Assembly (NCBI RefSeq): GCF_004339675.1
Contig: NZ_SLVM01000002.1
Span: 166,248-230,247 of the forward strand
DNA from: Rhodovulum steppense
Lineage (GTDB): Bacteria; Pseudomonadota; Alphaproteobacteria; Rhodobacterales; Rhodobacteraceae
DNA: 64,000 bases
Reading direction: 5' to 3'
The number at the start of each line of letters is the position of its first letter. The first letter of the stretch is position 1. A program made the position numbers and the translations under genes. The notes beneath the pieces were generated by a model. That model saw nothing but the letters and a program-made list of their open reading frames with translations, made no database searches and was not told the origin of the DNA. Shown here piece by piece: positions 8,738-17,530 of the stretch.

Positions 8738-9364
8738 ATGCCAATGACCCGCCTGCTTCCCGGCATCCTTGCCATGGCCGCCATCGTGGTGGCCTCGAAC
8801 ATCCTCGTGCAATTCCTGTTCGGCCAATGGCTGACCTGGGGTGCGTTCACCTATCCGCTGGCTTTCCTTGTCACCGATGTGATGAACCGCGTCTACGGGG
8901 TGGCGGCGGCGCGGCGCGTGGTGTTCACGGGATTCGTCGTGGGGGTGGCCTGTTCGTTTGTCGGCACCCAGATCACCGGCGAGTTCGGCCCGCTGGTGAC
9001 GCTGCGCATCGCGCTGGGCTCGGGGCTGGCCTTCCTGACCGCGCAACTTCTGGACGTGGCGGTGTTCGACCGGCTGCGCGAGGGGCGCTGGTGGCGTGCG
9101 CCGCTGGCCTCGACGCTGATCGGCTCGACCGTGGACACGGCGCTGTTCTTCACAATCGCCTTCTCGGCCTGGCTGAGCGTGATCGAGCCCGCGAACGATG
9201 TCGGCTGGGCGAACGAGGCGCTGCCGCTGCTGGGGCTTGGGCCAGTCGTTCCGCTCTGGATGTCGCTTGCGGTGGCGGATTGGGCTGTCAAACTTGCCCT
9301 CGCCTTGATCGCATTGGTCCCGTTCCGCCTTATTGTTGGGCGGCTGACGGCACAGGTTGCGTGA
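8738..9364 (+). CDS. yhhQ: Queuosine precursor transporter (VUT family, YhhQ)
   Basis: A 208-residue inner-membrane protein with about six hydrophobic segments. The family signature LVTDVMNRVYG (about residues 45-55) is the VUT/ECF-like 'FxxTDxxNExYG' motif region. YhhQ imports preQ0/preQ1 for the tRNA-modified base queuosine. The start is either ATG 8738 or ATG 8744; GGAA at 8731 gives better spacing to the second. The frame is open upstream inside the preceding gene, but nothing there resembles the family. I found no convincing preQ1 riboswitch in the 61-base leader. Confidence 0.9.
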   Translation: MPMTRLLPGILAMAAIVVASNILVQFLFGQWLTWGAFTYPLAFLVTDVMNRVYGVAAARRVVFTGFVVGVACSFVGTQITGEFGPLVTLRIALGSGLAFLTAQLLDVAVFDRLREGRWWRAPLASTLIGSTVDTALFFTIAFSAWLSVIEPANDVGWANEALPLLGLGPVVPLWMSLAVADWAVKLALALIALVPFRLIVGRLTAQVA

Positions 9365-9416
9365 ATTAACTGGACATACACCAAATCTGTGGCAGGCTGG
9401 TCTCGACGGCAACAGC

Positions 9417-9434
9417 AGAAAGGAGGTGGTCCAG
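9417..9434 (+). promoter_or_regulatory. Extended Shine-Dalgarno: 18-nt complement of the 16S rRNA 3' tail
   Basis: The 18 bases AGAAAGGAGGTGGTCCAG pair with the standard alphaproteobacterial 16S rRNA 3' end over their full length, with only one G-U wobble. Ordinary ribosome-binding sites in this window use 4-7 bases. The core GGAGG lies 7 bases before a GTG codon at 9434, which opens an 18-residue frame. Read on the other strand, the same bases look like a 16S 3' tail (anti-Shine-Dalgarno). Confidence 0.6.
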
Positions 9435-9490
9435 TGTCTAGAGTGAGATTGGAGAGAGGTGTTGGAACAGTCGGGAGGGCCGTGGCCTGA
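9434..9490 (+). CDS. 18-residue mini-ORF behind the extended Shine-Dalgarno
   Basis: GTG start at 9434, TGA at 9488-9490, predicted peptide MSRVRLERGVGTVGRAVA. It is basic with no Cys and no hydrophobic core. Support comes from the near-perfect Shine-Dalgarno at ideal spacing, from its place in an otherwise empty 253-base gap, and from a terminator-like hairpin 70 bases downstream. It resembles a leader peptide or the translated part of a small RNA more than a stand-alone enzyme gene. I do not recognise the peptide. It could be non-coding, with the Shine-Dalgarno acting as a ribosome-binding RNA element. Confidence 0.4.
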   Translation: MSRVRLERGVGTVGRAVA

Positions 9491-9560
9491 GGGCAGCCCC
9501 GAAGGCCGGACGCTTCCGGTTGGGCCTGTCGCTCTAACCGGCCCATCTCCTTGACTCTCG

Positions 9561-9585
9561 GGGCCGCCTGCAAGGGCGGCCCTTT
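9561..9585 (+). terminator. GC-rich hairpin plus T-tract upstream of arfB
   Basis: GGGCCGCC (9561-9568) pairs with GGCGGCCC (9575-9582) around a 6-base loop, followed by TTT. It has the form of an intrinsic terminator. It ends the mini-ORF transcript, or acts as an attenuator for arfB, which starts 32 bases later. Confidence 0.6.
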
Positions 9586-9617
9586 CCAATTCCGGGGATC
9601 TGCCCCACTCTTGCCGC

Positions 9618-10040
9618 ATGCTGCGCATCACCGACGAGATCGAGATCGAGGATTGGGAACTGACCGAGGTCTTTTCCCGTTCCTCCGGGCCGGGCGGGCA
9701 GAACGTGAACAAGGTCTCGACCGCGGTCGATCTGCGCTTCGAGGCGGCACGTTCGCCGAACCTGCCCGATCCGGTCAAGGCGCGGCTGAAGCGGCTGGCC
9801 GGGCGGCGCTGGACGCTGGAGGGTGCTGTGCTGATCCGGGTGGAAGAGACCCGCAGCCAGGCGCGCAACCGCGAGATTGCCCGCGAGCGGCTGGCCGATC
9901 TGATCCGCAAGGCATTGGACCCTCCGAAACGCCGGTTGCCGACACGGCCCAGCCTGGGGGCGAAGCGTCGGCGCGTGAAGACCAAGAAGGAACGTGGCGA
10001 GGTCAAGGCTCTTCGCGGTCGGATCATCCCGGACAGTTAG
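9618..10040 (+). CDS. arfB: Alternative ribosome-rescue peptidyl-tRNA hydrolase ArfB
   Basis: A 140-residue class I release-factor-like hydrolase that frees ribosomes stalled on mRNAs without a stop codon. The catalytic GGQ motif is in SSGPGGQNVNKVST (G26-G27-Q28). The C-terminal basic tail (about residues 100-140, rich in Lys/Arg and including KRRRVKTKKER) is the part that inserts in the empty mRNA channel. There is no codon-recognition domain, which separates it from RF1/RF2. The start is ATG 9618. It lies downstream of the mini-ORF/hairpin region and upstream of the glycogen operon, with a 155-base gap before glgP. Confidence 0.95.
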   Translation: MLRITDEIEIEDWELTEVFSRSSGPGGQNVNKVSTAVDLRFEAARSPNLPDPVKARLKRLAGRRWTLEGAVLIRVEETRSQARNREIARERLADLIRKALDPPKRRLPTRPSLGAKRRRVKTKKERGEVKALRGRIIPDS

Positions 10041-10082
10041 GGACTTTGCCGATAAGTTGAGCGGGTTCGCGTCCCGAATGCC

Positions 10083-10103
10083 ACCGCATGCCGCAGATGC
10101 GGT
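10083..10103 (+). other. Inverted repeat in the arfB-glgP gap
   Basis: ACCGCAT (10083-10089) and ATGCGGT (10097-10103) form a 7-bp stem with a 7-base loop. It may weakly terminate arfB or serve as an operator for the glg operon. No T-run follows at once. The rest of this gap (10041-10195) must hold the glg promoter, but I see no strong -35/-10 pair. Confidence 0.35.
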
Positions 10104-10195
10104 TTCCGTGGTCATGTGCCCTTGAAGCCGACGCGATTCCACGCCCTTATCTTCGCGACTGAGTGTTTCGCCCCCCAACTTCCTGGATGTGCTCA

Positions 10196-12574
10196 ATGAC
10201 CGATTCCGGTTTCCGTCACGGCATCCCCAAGCATCTGATTTATTCGCTGGGCATGGATCCGCAGAACGCCACGCTCAGCGACTGGCGCATCGCGCTTTCG
10301 CTGGCGGTTCGCGATCGGCTGGTGGATGCTTGGCATACCTCTGCGCGGGCGGAACGAAGGGCAGGGGCGAAGCGGGTCTATTACCTGTCGATGGAATTCC
10401 TGATCGGCCGCCTGCTGGAAGACGCGATCATCAATCTGCGGCTCGAGGACGAGGTGCGCGCGGCGCTTGCCTCGCTTGGGCTGTCCGCCGACGAGGTGAT
10501 CGCGGACGAGCCCGATGCCGCGCTGGGCAATGGCGGTCTGGGGCGGCTGGCGGCGTGTTTCATGGAATCGCTGGCCACGCTGGGCGTTCCGGCCTTCGGC
10601 TATGGCATCCGCTACGAGCATGGGCTGTTCCGTCAGAGCTTTGTCGAGGGGCGGCAGGTCGAGGAGCCTGAGGACTGGCTGACGCAGGTCCATGCGTGGG
10701 AATTCCGGCGCCGCGATGTGCGGCTGCGGCTGTGCTTTGGCGGCGAGGTGGTCGAGGAGGGGGGCAGGCCGGTCTGGCATGGCGCCGAGGCGGTGATGGC
10801 GCAGGCCTATGACACGCCGATGATCGGCTGGCAGGGGAAATGGGCCAATGCGCTGCGGCTTTGGTCGGCCGAGCCCCTGCATGGCTTTGATCTCGACCGG
10901 TTCAACCGGGGCGATTATGCCGCCGCGGCCGAACCCGAGGCGCTGGCGCGCACGATCAGCCGCGTCCTTTATCCCGACGACACGACCGAGCGGGGCAAGG
11001 AATTGCGGCTGAAGCAGGAATATTTCTTCACCGCCGCCAGCCTTCGGGACATCCTGCGCCGGTTCGAGGCCGAGGGCGGTGCGCTGGCCGATCTGCCGAA
11101 AAAGGCGGCGATCCAGTTGAACGACACGCATCCCGCGATTGCCGGGCCGGAACTGGTGCGGCTTTTGCATGACGAGCGCGGGATGGCGCTGGATCAGGCG
11201 ATCGAGACTGCGCGCGGCTGTCTGTCCTATACCAACCACACGCTGTTGCCCGAGGCGCTGGAACGCTGGTCCGAGGATCTGATGACCCGCCTTTTGCCGC
11301 GCCACATGCAATTGATCGAACGGATCGACGCGGCGCATGCCGCCGAGAACCCGGACCGCAAGGTTGCGCTGGTGCAGGAGGGCGAGGTGCGGATGGGCGA
11401 GTTGGCCTTCGTCATGGCACACAAGGTCAATGGTGTCTCGGCGCTGCATACCGGCCTGATGAAGCAGACGGTTTTCGAGGAACTGCACCGCCTGCATCCC
11501 GACCGGATCGTGAACCAGACCAACGGCGTCACCCCGCGCCGCTGGCTGTTCTCGGCCAATCCGCGGCTGAGCCGGTTGATCACCGACACCATCGGCGAGG
11601 GCTGGGTCTGCGATCTGGAACGGCTCTGCGAGCTTGAACCGCAGCTTGACGATGCGGCTTTCCTTGACGCCTATGCTGGGGCCAAGCGGGCGAACAAGGC
11701 GGATCTGGCGGGCTGGATGGCGGCCGAGCACGGTGTGCAGATCGATCCCGAGGCGCTGTTCGATGTGCAGATAAAGCGCATCCACGAATACAAGCGCCAG
11801 CATCTGAACATCCTGGAAACCATTGCGCTCTGGCAGGAGATCAAGGCGAACCCGAACGGGAACTGGGTGCCGCGGGTCAAGATCTTTGCCGGCAAGGCCG
11901 CGCCCGGCTATGTCTTCGCCAAGGAGATCATCCGGCTGATCAACGATGTCGCCGCGGTGGTCAATGCCGACCCCGAGACCAACCGGTTCCTCAAGGTCGT
12001 GTTCCTGCCGAACTACAATGTCAGCCTTGCCGAGCGGCTGATCCCGGCCTCGGACCTGTCCGAACAGATCTCGACCGCGGGCAAGGAGGCGTCGGGCACC
12101 GGCAACATGAAATTCGCGCTGAACGGGGCGCCGACCATCGGCACGCTGGACGGTGCCAACGTGGAAATCCGCGACCGGGTGGGTGAGAAGAATTTCTTCC
12201 TGTTCGGCATGACCACCGACGAGGTCGTTGCCCGCCGCGCCGTGCCCGATCATGCCCGGCAGGCGATCACGGCCGACAAGCGGCTGGGCGGCGCGCTCAA
12301 GGCGGTGTCTCAGGGCGTCTTTTCGCCGCGCGACCGGCACCGGTATCGCGGTTTCGTCGGCAACCTGACGGGGCATGACTACTTCCTCGTCTGCTCGGAT
12401 TTCACCGCCTACTGGGACGCCCAGCGCCGCGTCGATGCGGCTTTTGCCGACCCTGCGGTCTGGTGGCCCATGGCCGCGCGCAACACCGCACGCACCGGCT
12501 GGTTCTCGTCCGACCGGACGATCCGGGGCTACATGGCCGATATCTGGAGGGCGGTTCCGGTTGACCCGGCGTGA
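10196..12574 (+). CDS. glgP: Glycogen/alpha-glucan phosphorylase
   Basis: A 792-residue PLP enzyme that releases glucose-1-phosphate from glycogen ends. I chose ATG 10196 (MTDSGFRHG); an in-frame ATG at 10163 would add 11 unlikely residues. The PLP-binding Lys is K639 in EASGTGNMKFALNG, followed by the conserved GTLDGANVEI. Other family blocks are YYLSMEFLIGR, NDTHPAIAGPELVRLLHDE, RIHEYKRQHLN and FAGKAAPGY. It is the first gene of the glg operon, so degradation and synthesis functions share one transcript. It is 43 bases upstream of glgB. Confidence 0.96.
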   Translation: MTDSGFRHGIPKHLIYSLGMDPQNATLSDWRIALSLAVRDRLVDAWHTSARAERRAGAKRVYYLSMEFLIGRLLEDAIINLRLEDEVRAALASLGLSADEVIADEPDAALGNGGLGRLAACFMESLATLGVPAFGYGIRYEHGLFRQSFVEGRQVEEPEDWLTQVHAWEFRRRDVRLRLCFGGEVVEEGGRPVWHGAEAVMAQAYDTPMIGWQGKWANALRLWSAEPLHGFDLDRFNRGDYAAAAEPEALARTISRVLYPDDTTERGKELRLKQEYFFTAASLRDILRRFEAEGGALADLPKKAAIQLNDTHPAIAGPELVRLLHDERGMALDQAIETARGCLSYTNHTLLPEALERWSEDLMTRLLPRHMQLIERIDAAHAAENPDRKVALVQEGEVRMGELAFVMAHKVNGVSALHTGLMKQTVFEELHRLHPDRIVNQTNGVTPRRWLFSANPRLSRLITDTIGEGWVCDLERLCELEPQLDDAAFLDAYAGAKRANKADLAGWMAAEHGVQIDPEALFDVQIKRIHEYKRQHLNILETIALWQEIKANPNGNWVPRVKIFAGKAAPGYVFAKEIIRLINDVAAVVNADPETNRFLKVVFLPNYNVSLAERLIPASDLSEQISTAGKEASGTGNMKFALNGAPTIGTLDGANVEIRDRVGEKNFFLFGMTTDEVVARRAVPDHARQAITADKRLGGALKAVSQGVFSPRDRHRYRGFVGNLTGHDYFLVCSDFTAYWDAQRRVDAAFADPAVWWPMAARNTARTGWFSSDRTIRGYMADIWRAVPVDPA

Positions 12575-12617
12575 CGGGATGCTTTGCAACGCGCCGCGCG
12601 CGGCATAGGCTGCCGAC

Positions 12618-14819
12618 ATGACCCGCGCCGAGCCCAGCGATATCACGCCTCTGCCCTCGCCCGAGGATGCGCGGCGCTTGCAGGCCGGTACCCATGACGA
12701 CCCTTTTGCCGTGCTGGGGCGGCATGGCGATTGCGTGGCCGCATTTCATCCCGGCATCGCCTCGCTGGAGATCTGCATCGGGCAGGCCGTCCACCCGCTT
12801 GCGCGTCATCCCGAGGCGCCCGACCTGTTCGTCGGCGTGGTGCCGGAGAATGGCCCCTACCGGTTTCGTGCGACAGACGGGGCGGGTCAGAGCTGGGAAT
12901 TCGACGACCCCTATCGTTTTGGCCCCGTTCTGGGAGAGATCGACGAATTCCTGCTTGGCGAAGGCACCCACCGGCGGCTGTGGCATGTTCTGGGCGCCCA
13001 TGTCCGCACGCGTGAGGGCGCAGAGGGCACGCATTTCGCGGTCTGGGCGCCCAATGCCCGGCGGGTGTCGGTCGTGGGGCCGTTCAACGGCTGGGACGGA
13101 CGTCGCCACCCGATGCGACGCCGTGGCGCGACCGGGGTGTGGGAAATCTTCCTGCCCGGCATCGCCGAGGGCGAGGTCTACAAATACGAGATCCTCGGGG
13201 CCGAGGGCCAGGTCCTGCCGCTCAAGGCCGACCCGGTCGGCTTCGGTTCCGAACATCCGCCGGCCACCGCCAGCGTCGTCCGCGAGATCGCTGGCTATGG
13301 CTGGCATGACGGGGACTGGATGGCGGGGCGCGCCGGTCGCAACGCCCGTTCCGCCCCCATTTCGATTTACGAGGTGCATCTGGGCTCGTGGCGGCGCAGG
13401 ATCGAGGAGGGCAACCGCCCGCTTTCCTATCGCGAGGCCGCCGAGGAACTGGTGGATTACGCCCATGACATGGGCTTTACCCATCTGGAATTCCTGCCGC
13501 TGTCCGAACACCCGTTCGACGGCTCCTGGGGTTACCAGCCGGTCGGGCTTTTCGCGCCCACCATCCGCCACGGCCCCCCGCACGAGTTCCGCGACCTGAT
13601 CGACGCGGCGCATCGCAAGGGGCTGGGCGTGATCCTTGACTGGGTGCCCGCGCATTTCCCGACCGATGCGCATGGGCTGGGCCGGTTCGACGGCACCGCG
13701 CTTTACGAACATGCCGACCCGCGCGAGGGGTTCCACCACGACTGGCAGACGCTGATCTACAATTTCGGCCGTGTAGAGGTCGCCAATTTCCTGTTCTCCA
13801 ACGCGCTCTACTGGCTTGAGGAATTTCACGTCGACGGGCTGCGCGTGGATGCCGTGGCCTCGATGCTGTATCGCGATTATTCCCGCAAGGACGGCGAATG
13901 GATCCCGAACATCCATGACGGGCGCGAGAACCTTGAAGCCATCGCCATGCTGCAACGGATGAACAGCCTCGCCTATGGCGAGGTGCCGGGCATCCTGACC
14001 GTGGCCGAGGAAAGCACCTCCTTTCCCGGGGTGTCGCAGCCGGTGGATGCCGGGGGGCTGGGCTTCGGCTACAAGTGGAACATGGGCTGGATGAACGACA
14101 CGCTCGACTATTTCGGGCGCGCGCCGGTGCATCGGAAATATCACCATCACCAACTGACCTTCGGCCTGCTTTACGCGTTCTCCGAGAATTTCGTCCTGCC
14201 GATCAGCCATGACGAGGTGGTGCATGGCAAGGGCAGCATGCTGTCGAAGATGCCCGGCACCGATTGGGAGAAATTCGCCAACCTGCGGGCCTATTACGGT
14301 TTCATGTGGGGGCATCCGGGCAAGAAGCTGCTGTTCATGGGGCAGGAATTCGCCCAGCGGGCGGAATGGAACCATGCCGGGCAACTGGATTGGGGTGTTC
14401 TGGGCGCGGAATGGCATGCGGGCGTGCAACGGCTGGTGCGGGACCTGAACGCGCTTTACCGCGCCACGCCCGCGCTGCATCTCAAGGATTGCGAGGCCGA
14501 GGGGTTCCGCTGGATCGAGGCGAATGCGGCCGAGATCTCGGTCTATGCCTGGCTGCGCCTTGGCGCCCCCGGCGATCCGCCCGTGGCGGTTATCTGCAAC
14601 CTGACCCCGGTCGAGCGGACAGGCGTCAGGCTGGGTCTGCCGCAGGCAGGGCGGTGGCGCGAAGTGCTGAATACCGATGCGTCTGCCTATGGTGGCGGCA
14701 ATCGCGGCAATCTTGGCGGCGTTCTTGCGCTTGACCGGCCGCATCACGGGCTGCCCGCCTCGGCGGAATTGACGCTGCCGCCGCTGAGCGTGCTCTATCT
14801 GATGCCGGACGGGGTGTGA
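12618..14819 (+). CDS. glgB: 1,4-alpha-glucan branching enzyme
   Basis: A 733-residue GH13 enzyme that introduces alpha-1,6 branches in glycogen. The N-terminal carbohydrate-binding modules (N1 about 20-105; CBM48 about 125-215, with [27 protein letters not shown]) precede the catalytic barrel. Catalytic residues are the nucleophile D411 in [14 protein letters not shown], the acid E464 in [12 protein letters not shown], and the transition-state Asp in [16 protein letters not shown]-terminal beta domain follows. The length is typical for GlgB with the N1 module. It is followed by glgC after 21 bases. Confidence 0.97.
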   Translation: MTRAEPSDITPLPSPEDARRLQAGTHDDPFAVLGRHGDCVAAFHPGIASLEICIGQAVHPLARHPEAPDLFVGVVPENGPYRFRATDGAGQSWEFDDPYRFGPVLGEIDEFLLGEGTHRRLWHVLGAHVRTREGAEGTHFAVWAPNARRVSVVGPFNGWDGRRHPMRRRGATGVWEIFLPGIAEGEVYKYEILGAEGQVLPLKADPVGFGSEHPPATASVVREIAGYGWHDGDWMAGRAGRNARSAPISIYEVHLGSWRRRIEEGNRPLSYREAAEELVDYAHDMGFTHLEFLPLSEHPFDGSWGYQPVGLFAPTIRHGPPHEFRDLIDAAHRKGLGVILDWVPAHFPTDAHGLGRFDGTALYEHADPREGFHHDWQTLIYNFGRVEVANFLFSNALYWLEEFHVDGLRVDAVASMLYRDYSRKDGEWIPNIHDGRENLEAIAMLQRMNSLAYGEVPGILTVAEESTSFPGVSQPVDAGGLGFGYKWNMGWMNDTLDYFGRAPVHRKYHHHQLTFGLLYAFSENFVLPISHDEVVHGKGSMLSKMPGTDWEKFANLRAYYGFMWGHPGKKLLFMGQEFAQRAEWNHAGQLDWGVLGAEWHAGVQRLVRDLNALYRATPALHLKDCEAEGFRWIEANAAEISVYAWLRLGAPGDPPVAVICNLTPVERTGVRLGLPQAGRWREVLNTDASAYGGGNRGNLGGVLALDRPHHGLPASAELTLPPLSVLYLMPDGV

Positions 14820-14840
14820 TTGACGAGGGGGGATTTGACG

Positions 14841-16106
14841 ATGGAGATGCGCTACAGCCGATTGTCCAGCCGGACGATGGCCTTTGTTCTGGCGGGCGGG
14901 CGCGGCAGCCGGTTGATGGAACTGACCGACAACCGCGCGAAACCGGCCGTCTATTTCGGCGGCAAGACGCGCATCATCGACTTTGCGCTGTCCAACGCGC
15001 TGAATTCCGGCATCCGCAAGATGGCCGTGGCGACGCAATACAAGGCCCATTCCCTGATCCGCCATTGCCAGCGCGGCTGGAACTTCTTCCGGGCCGAGCG
15101 GAACGAATATCTCGACATCCTGCCCGCCAGCCAGCGGGTCGACGAACATACCTGGTATCTGGGCACTGCCGATGCCGTAACCCAGAACATCGACATCGTG
15201 GACAGCTATGGTGTTGATTACGTTCTGATCCTGGCGGGCGATCACGTCTACAAGATGGATTACGAGATCATGCTGCGCCAGCATGTCGCCAGAGGGGCGG
15301 ATGTGACCGTGGGCTGCCTGACCGTGCCGAAATCCGAGGCCAGCGCCTTCGGCGTGATGCAGGTGGATGCGACCGACCGGATCACCGCCTTTGTCGAGAA
15401 ACCCGCCGATCCGCCCACGCTGCCGGGCGATCCGACGACCTGCCTGGCCTCGATGGGGATCTATGTCTTCGACTGGAAATTCCTGCGCGATCTTCTGATC
15501 CGCGATGCCGAGGATACGAATTCCAGCCATGATTTCGGCAAGGACCTGATCCCCCAGATCGTGAAGACCGGCAAGGCGATGGCGCATCGCTTCGCCGAAT
15601 CCTGCGTGCGCGATCATCCCGAGGCCAATGCCTATTGGCGCGACGTGGGCACGGTGGATGCGTTCTGGAAGTCGAATATCGACCTGACCGATTTCACGCC
15701 CGAACTGAACCTGTGGGACCGCAACTGGCCGATCTGGACCTATTCCGAAAGCGTGCCGCCCGCGAAATTCGTCCATGACGAGGAAGACCGGCGCGGTACG
15801 GCGGTGTCGTCGATGGTCTCGGGGGGCTGCGTCATCTCGGGGACCGAGGTGCGCAACTCGCTTCTGTTCACGATGGTGCATACCAATTCCTACTCGGTGC
15901 TCGATCACGCGGTCGTGCTGCCCTATGTCGTCGTGGGCCGACATGCGCGGCTGAAGAATGTCGTGATCGACCGCGGCGTGGTCATCCCCAACGGGTTGAT
16001 CGTCGGCGAGGATCCGGACGAGGACGCGCGCTGGTTCCGGGTGACCGAGGGGGGCGTGACGCTGATCACCCAGCCGATGCTGGACCGCAGGGCCGCTGCC
16101 GCATGA
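14841..16106 (+). CDS. glgC: Glucose-1-phosphate adenylyltransferase (ADP-glucose pyrophosphorylase)
   Basis: A 421-residue cytosolic enzyme making ADP-glucose from glucose-1-phosphate and ATP, the committed step of glycogen synthesis. I chose ATG 14841 because GAGGGGGGA lies 8 bases upstream; a TTG at 14820 is less likely. The nucleotide-binding start is [24 protein letters not shown], followed by substrate motifs FVEKPADPP and [15 protein letters not shown]. The C-terminal beta-helix carries [11 protein letters not shown] and [17 protein letters not shown]. Such enzymes are usually activated allosterically (fructose-6-phosphate or pyruvate in photosynthetic bacteria). Its stop overlaps the glgA start (ATGA). 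Confidence 0.97.
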   Translation: MEMRYSRLSSRTMAFVLAGGRGSRLMELTDNRAKPAVYFGGKTRIIDFALSNALNSGIRKMAVATQYKAHSLIRHCQRGWNFFRAERNEYLDILPASQRVDEHTWYLGTADAVTQNIDIVDSYGVDYVLILAGDHVYKMDYEIMLRQHVARGADVTVGCLTVPKSEASAFGVMQVDATDRITAFVEKPADPPTLPGDPTTCLASMGIYVFDWKFLRDLLIRDAEDTNSSHDFGKDLIPQIVKTGKAMAHRFAESCVRDHPEANAYWRDVGTVDAFWKSNIDLTDFTPELNLWDRNWPIWTYSESVPPAKFVHDEEDRRGTAVSSMVSGGCVISGTEVRNSLLFTMVHTNSYSVLDHAVVLPYVVVGRHARLKNVVIDRGVVIPNGLIVGEDPDEDARWFRVTEGGVTLITQPMLDRRAAAA

Positions 16107-17530
16107 TCCGGGTCCTGTCCGTCGCCTCGGAATGCGTGCCGCTGGTCAAGACCGGCGGGCTGGCCGATGTGGTCGGCGCGCTGCCTGCGGCGCTGGCGGC
16201 CGAGAGGGTCGAGATGCGGGTGCTGCTGCCGGGCTATCGGCCCGTGCTGGCCGCGCTGCCCAAGGCCGAACCCGTCTGGCAGGCCGATGACCTGTTCGGC
16301 GGGCCGGTACGCCTGTTGCAGGGGACGACGGCGGGGCTGTCGCTGTTCGTCCTCGACGCGCCGCATCTCTATGACCGCCCCGGCGGCCCCTATCTGGACG
16401 AGGCCGGGCAGGACTGGCCCGACAACGACATGCGCTTTGCCGCGCTCTCGTGGATGGCCGCGCGGATCGGGGCCGAGGGTGCGGGCGAGTGGCGGCCCGA
16501 TCTGGTCCATTGCCACGACTGGCAGGCGGGGCTGGCGCCGATTTATCTCAAGGCGCGCGGGATCGATCTGCCCAGCGTGATGACGGTGCACAACATGGCC
16601 TTTCGCGGGTTGATCCCGCCTGACCGGCTGGCCGCGCTTGCCTTGCCCGGCTGGGCGTTTCAGCCCGATGGAATGGAATTCTACGGCCAGATCTCGGCTC
16701 TGAAGGCGGGGCTGGTCTATGGCTGGAAGGTGACGACCGTCAGCCCCACCTATGCCCGCGAACTGGCCGGCCCGGATTTCGGCGCGGGGCTTGACGGCGT
16801 GATCCGTGCGCGCGGGGCGGATGTGTCGGGCATCCTGAACGGCATCGACGAGGCCATGTGGAACCCCGCCACCGACCCCCATGTCTCGCCCTACAAGGCC
16901 CCGCGCGGCAAGGCAAAGGCCCGCGCCGCGCTGATCGGGGAAATGGGCCTGCCCGAGGGCGATGGCCCGCTTTGCGTCGTCGTTTCCCGTCTGAGCGAAC
17001 AGAAGGGGCTGGACCTGCTTCTGGAGGCGCTGCCGCGACTGATCGCGCGGGGCGGGCGGCTGGCGCTGCTGGGCTCGGGCGATCCGGTGCTCGAGACGGC
17101 ATGGCACGACGCGGCCGAGGCGCTTCCGGGCGTCGCCGTGCGCATCGGCTATGACGAGGCGCTGTCGCACCGGATGATCGCGGGGGGCGATGCGATCCTT
17201 GTGCCCTCGCGCTTTGAACCCTGCGGGCTGACGCAGCTTTACGGGTTGCGCTATGGCACCGTGCCGGTTGTCGCGCGCACCGGGGGGCTGGCCGATACGG
17301 TGATCGACGCCAACCCCGCGGCGCTGGCGGCGGGCGTTGCGACGGGCGTGCAGTTCGCCCCTGTCACGGCCGGGGCGCTGGCCACCGCGCTGGACCGGCT
17401 GTGCGATCTTCATGCCGATCCCGCGACCTTCCAGAAGATCCAGCGCAACGGCATGCGCGCGCCGGTCGGCTGGGGAGTGTCGGCCGCCGCCTATGCCGCG
17501 CTTTACCGGGAGATCGCGCCCCCCCGATGA
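16103..17530 (+). CDS. glgA: Glycogen synthase (ADP-glucose dependent, GT5)
   Basis: A 475-residue glycosyltransferase with two Rossmann domains that elongates alpha-1,4-glucan from ADP-glucose. The ADP-glucose-binding motif is K16-T-G-G-L in [16 protein letters not shown]. The C-terminal domain has the conserved [14 protein letters not shown] and [18 protein letters not shown] with catalytic-site E372. Translation is coupled to glgC at one end and to glgX at the other through 4-base ATGA overlaps. The length is normal for GlgA. Confidence 0.97.
   Translation: MIRVLSVASECVPLVKTGGLADVVGALPAALAAERVEMRVLLPGYRPVLAALPKAEPVWQADDLFGGPVRLLQGTTAGLSLFVLDAPHLYDRPGGPYLDEAGQDWPDNDMRFAALSWMAARIGAEGAGEWRPDLVHCHDWQAGLAPIYLKARGIDLPSVMTVHNMAFRGLIPPDRLAALALPGWAFQPDGMEFYGQISALKAGLVYGWKVTTVSPTYARELAGPDFGAGLDGVIRARGADVSGILNGIDEAMWNPATDPHVSPYKAPRGKAKARAALIGEMGLPEGDGPLCVVVSRLSEQKGLDLLLEALPRLIARGGRLALLGSGDPVLETAWHDAAEALPGVAVRIGYDEALSHRMIAGGDAILVPSRFEPCGLTQLYGLRYGTVPVVARTGGLADTVIDANPAALAAGVATGVQFAPVTAGALATALDRLCDLHADPATFQKIQRNGMRAPVGWGVSAAAYAALYREIAPPR

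Noticed and set aside
12402..15944. A 1180-codon open frame on the minus strand across glgP, glgB and glgC
   Set aside because: It is opposite three clearly conserved enzymes, shows no domain, and has the Arg/His/Gln/Pro-rich composition expected from the complement of GC-rich coding DNA.
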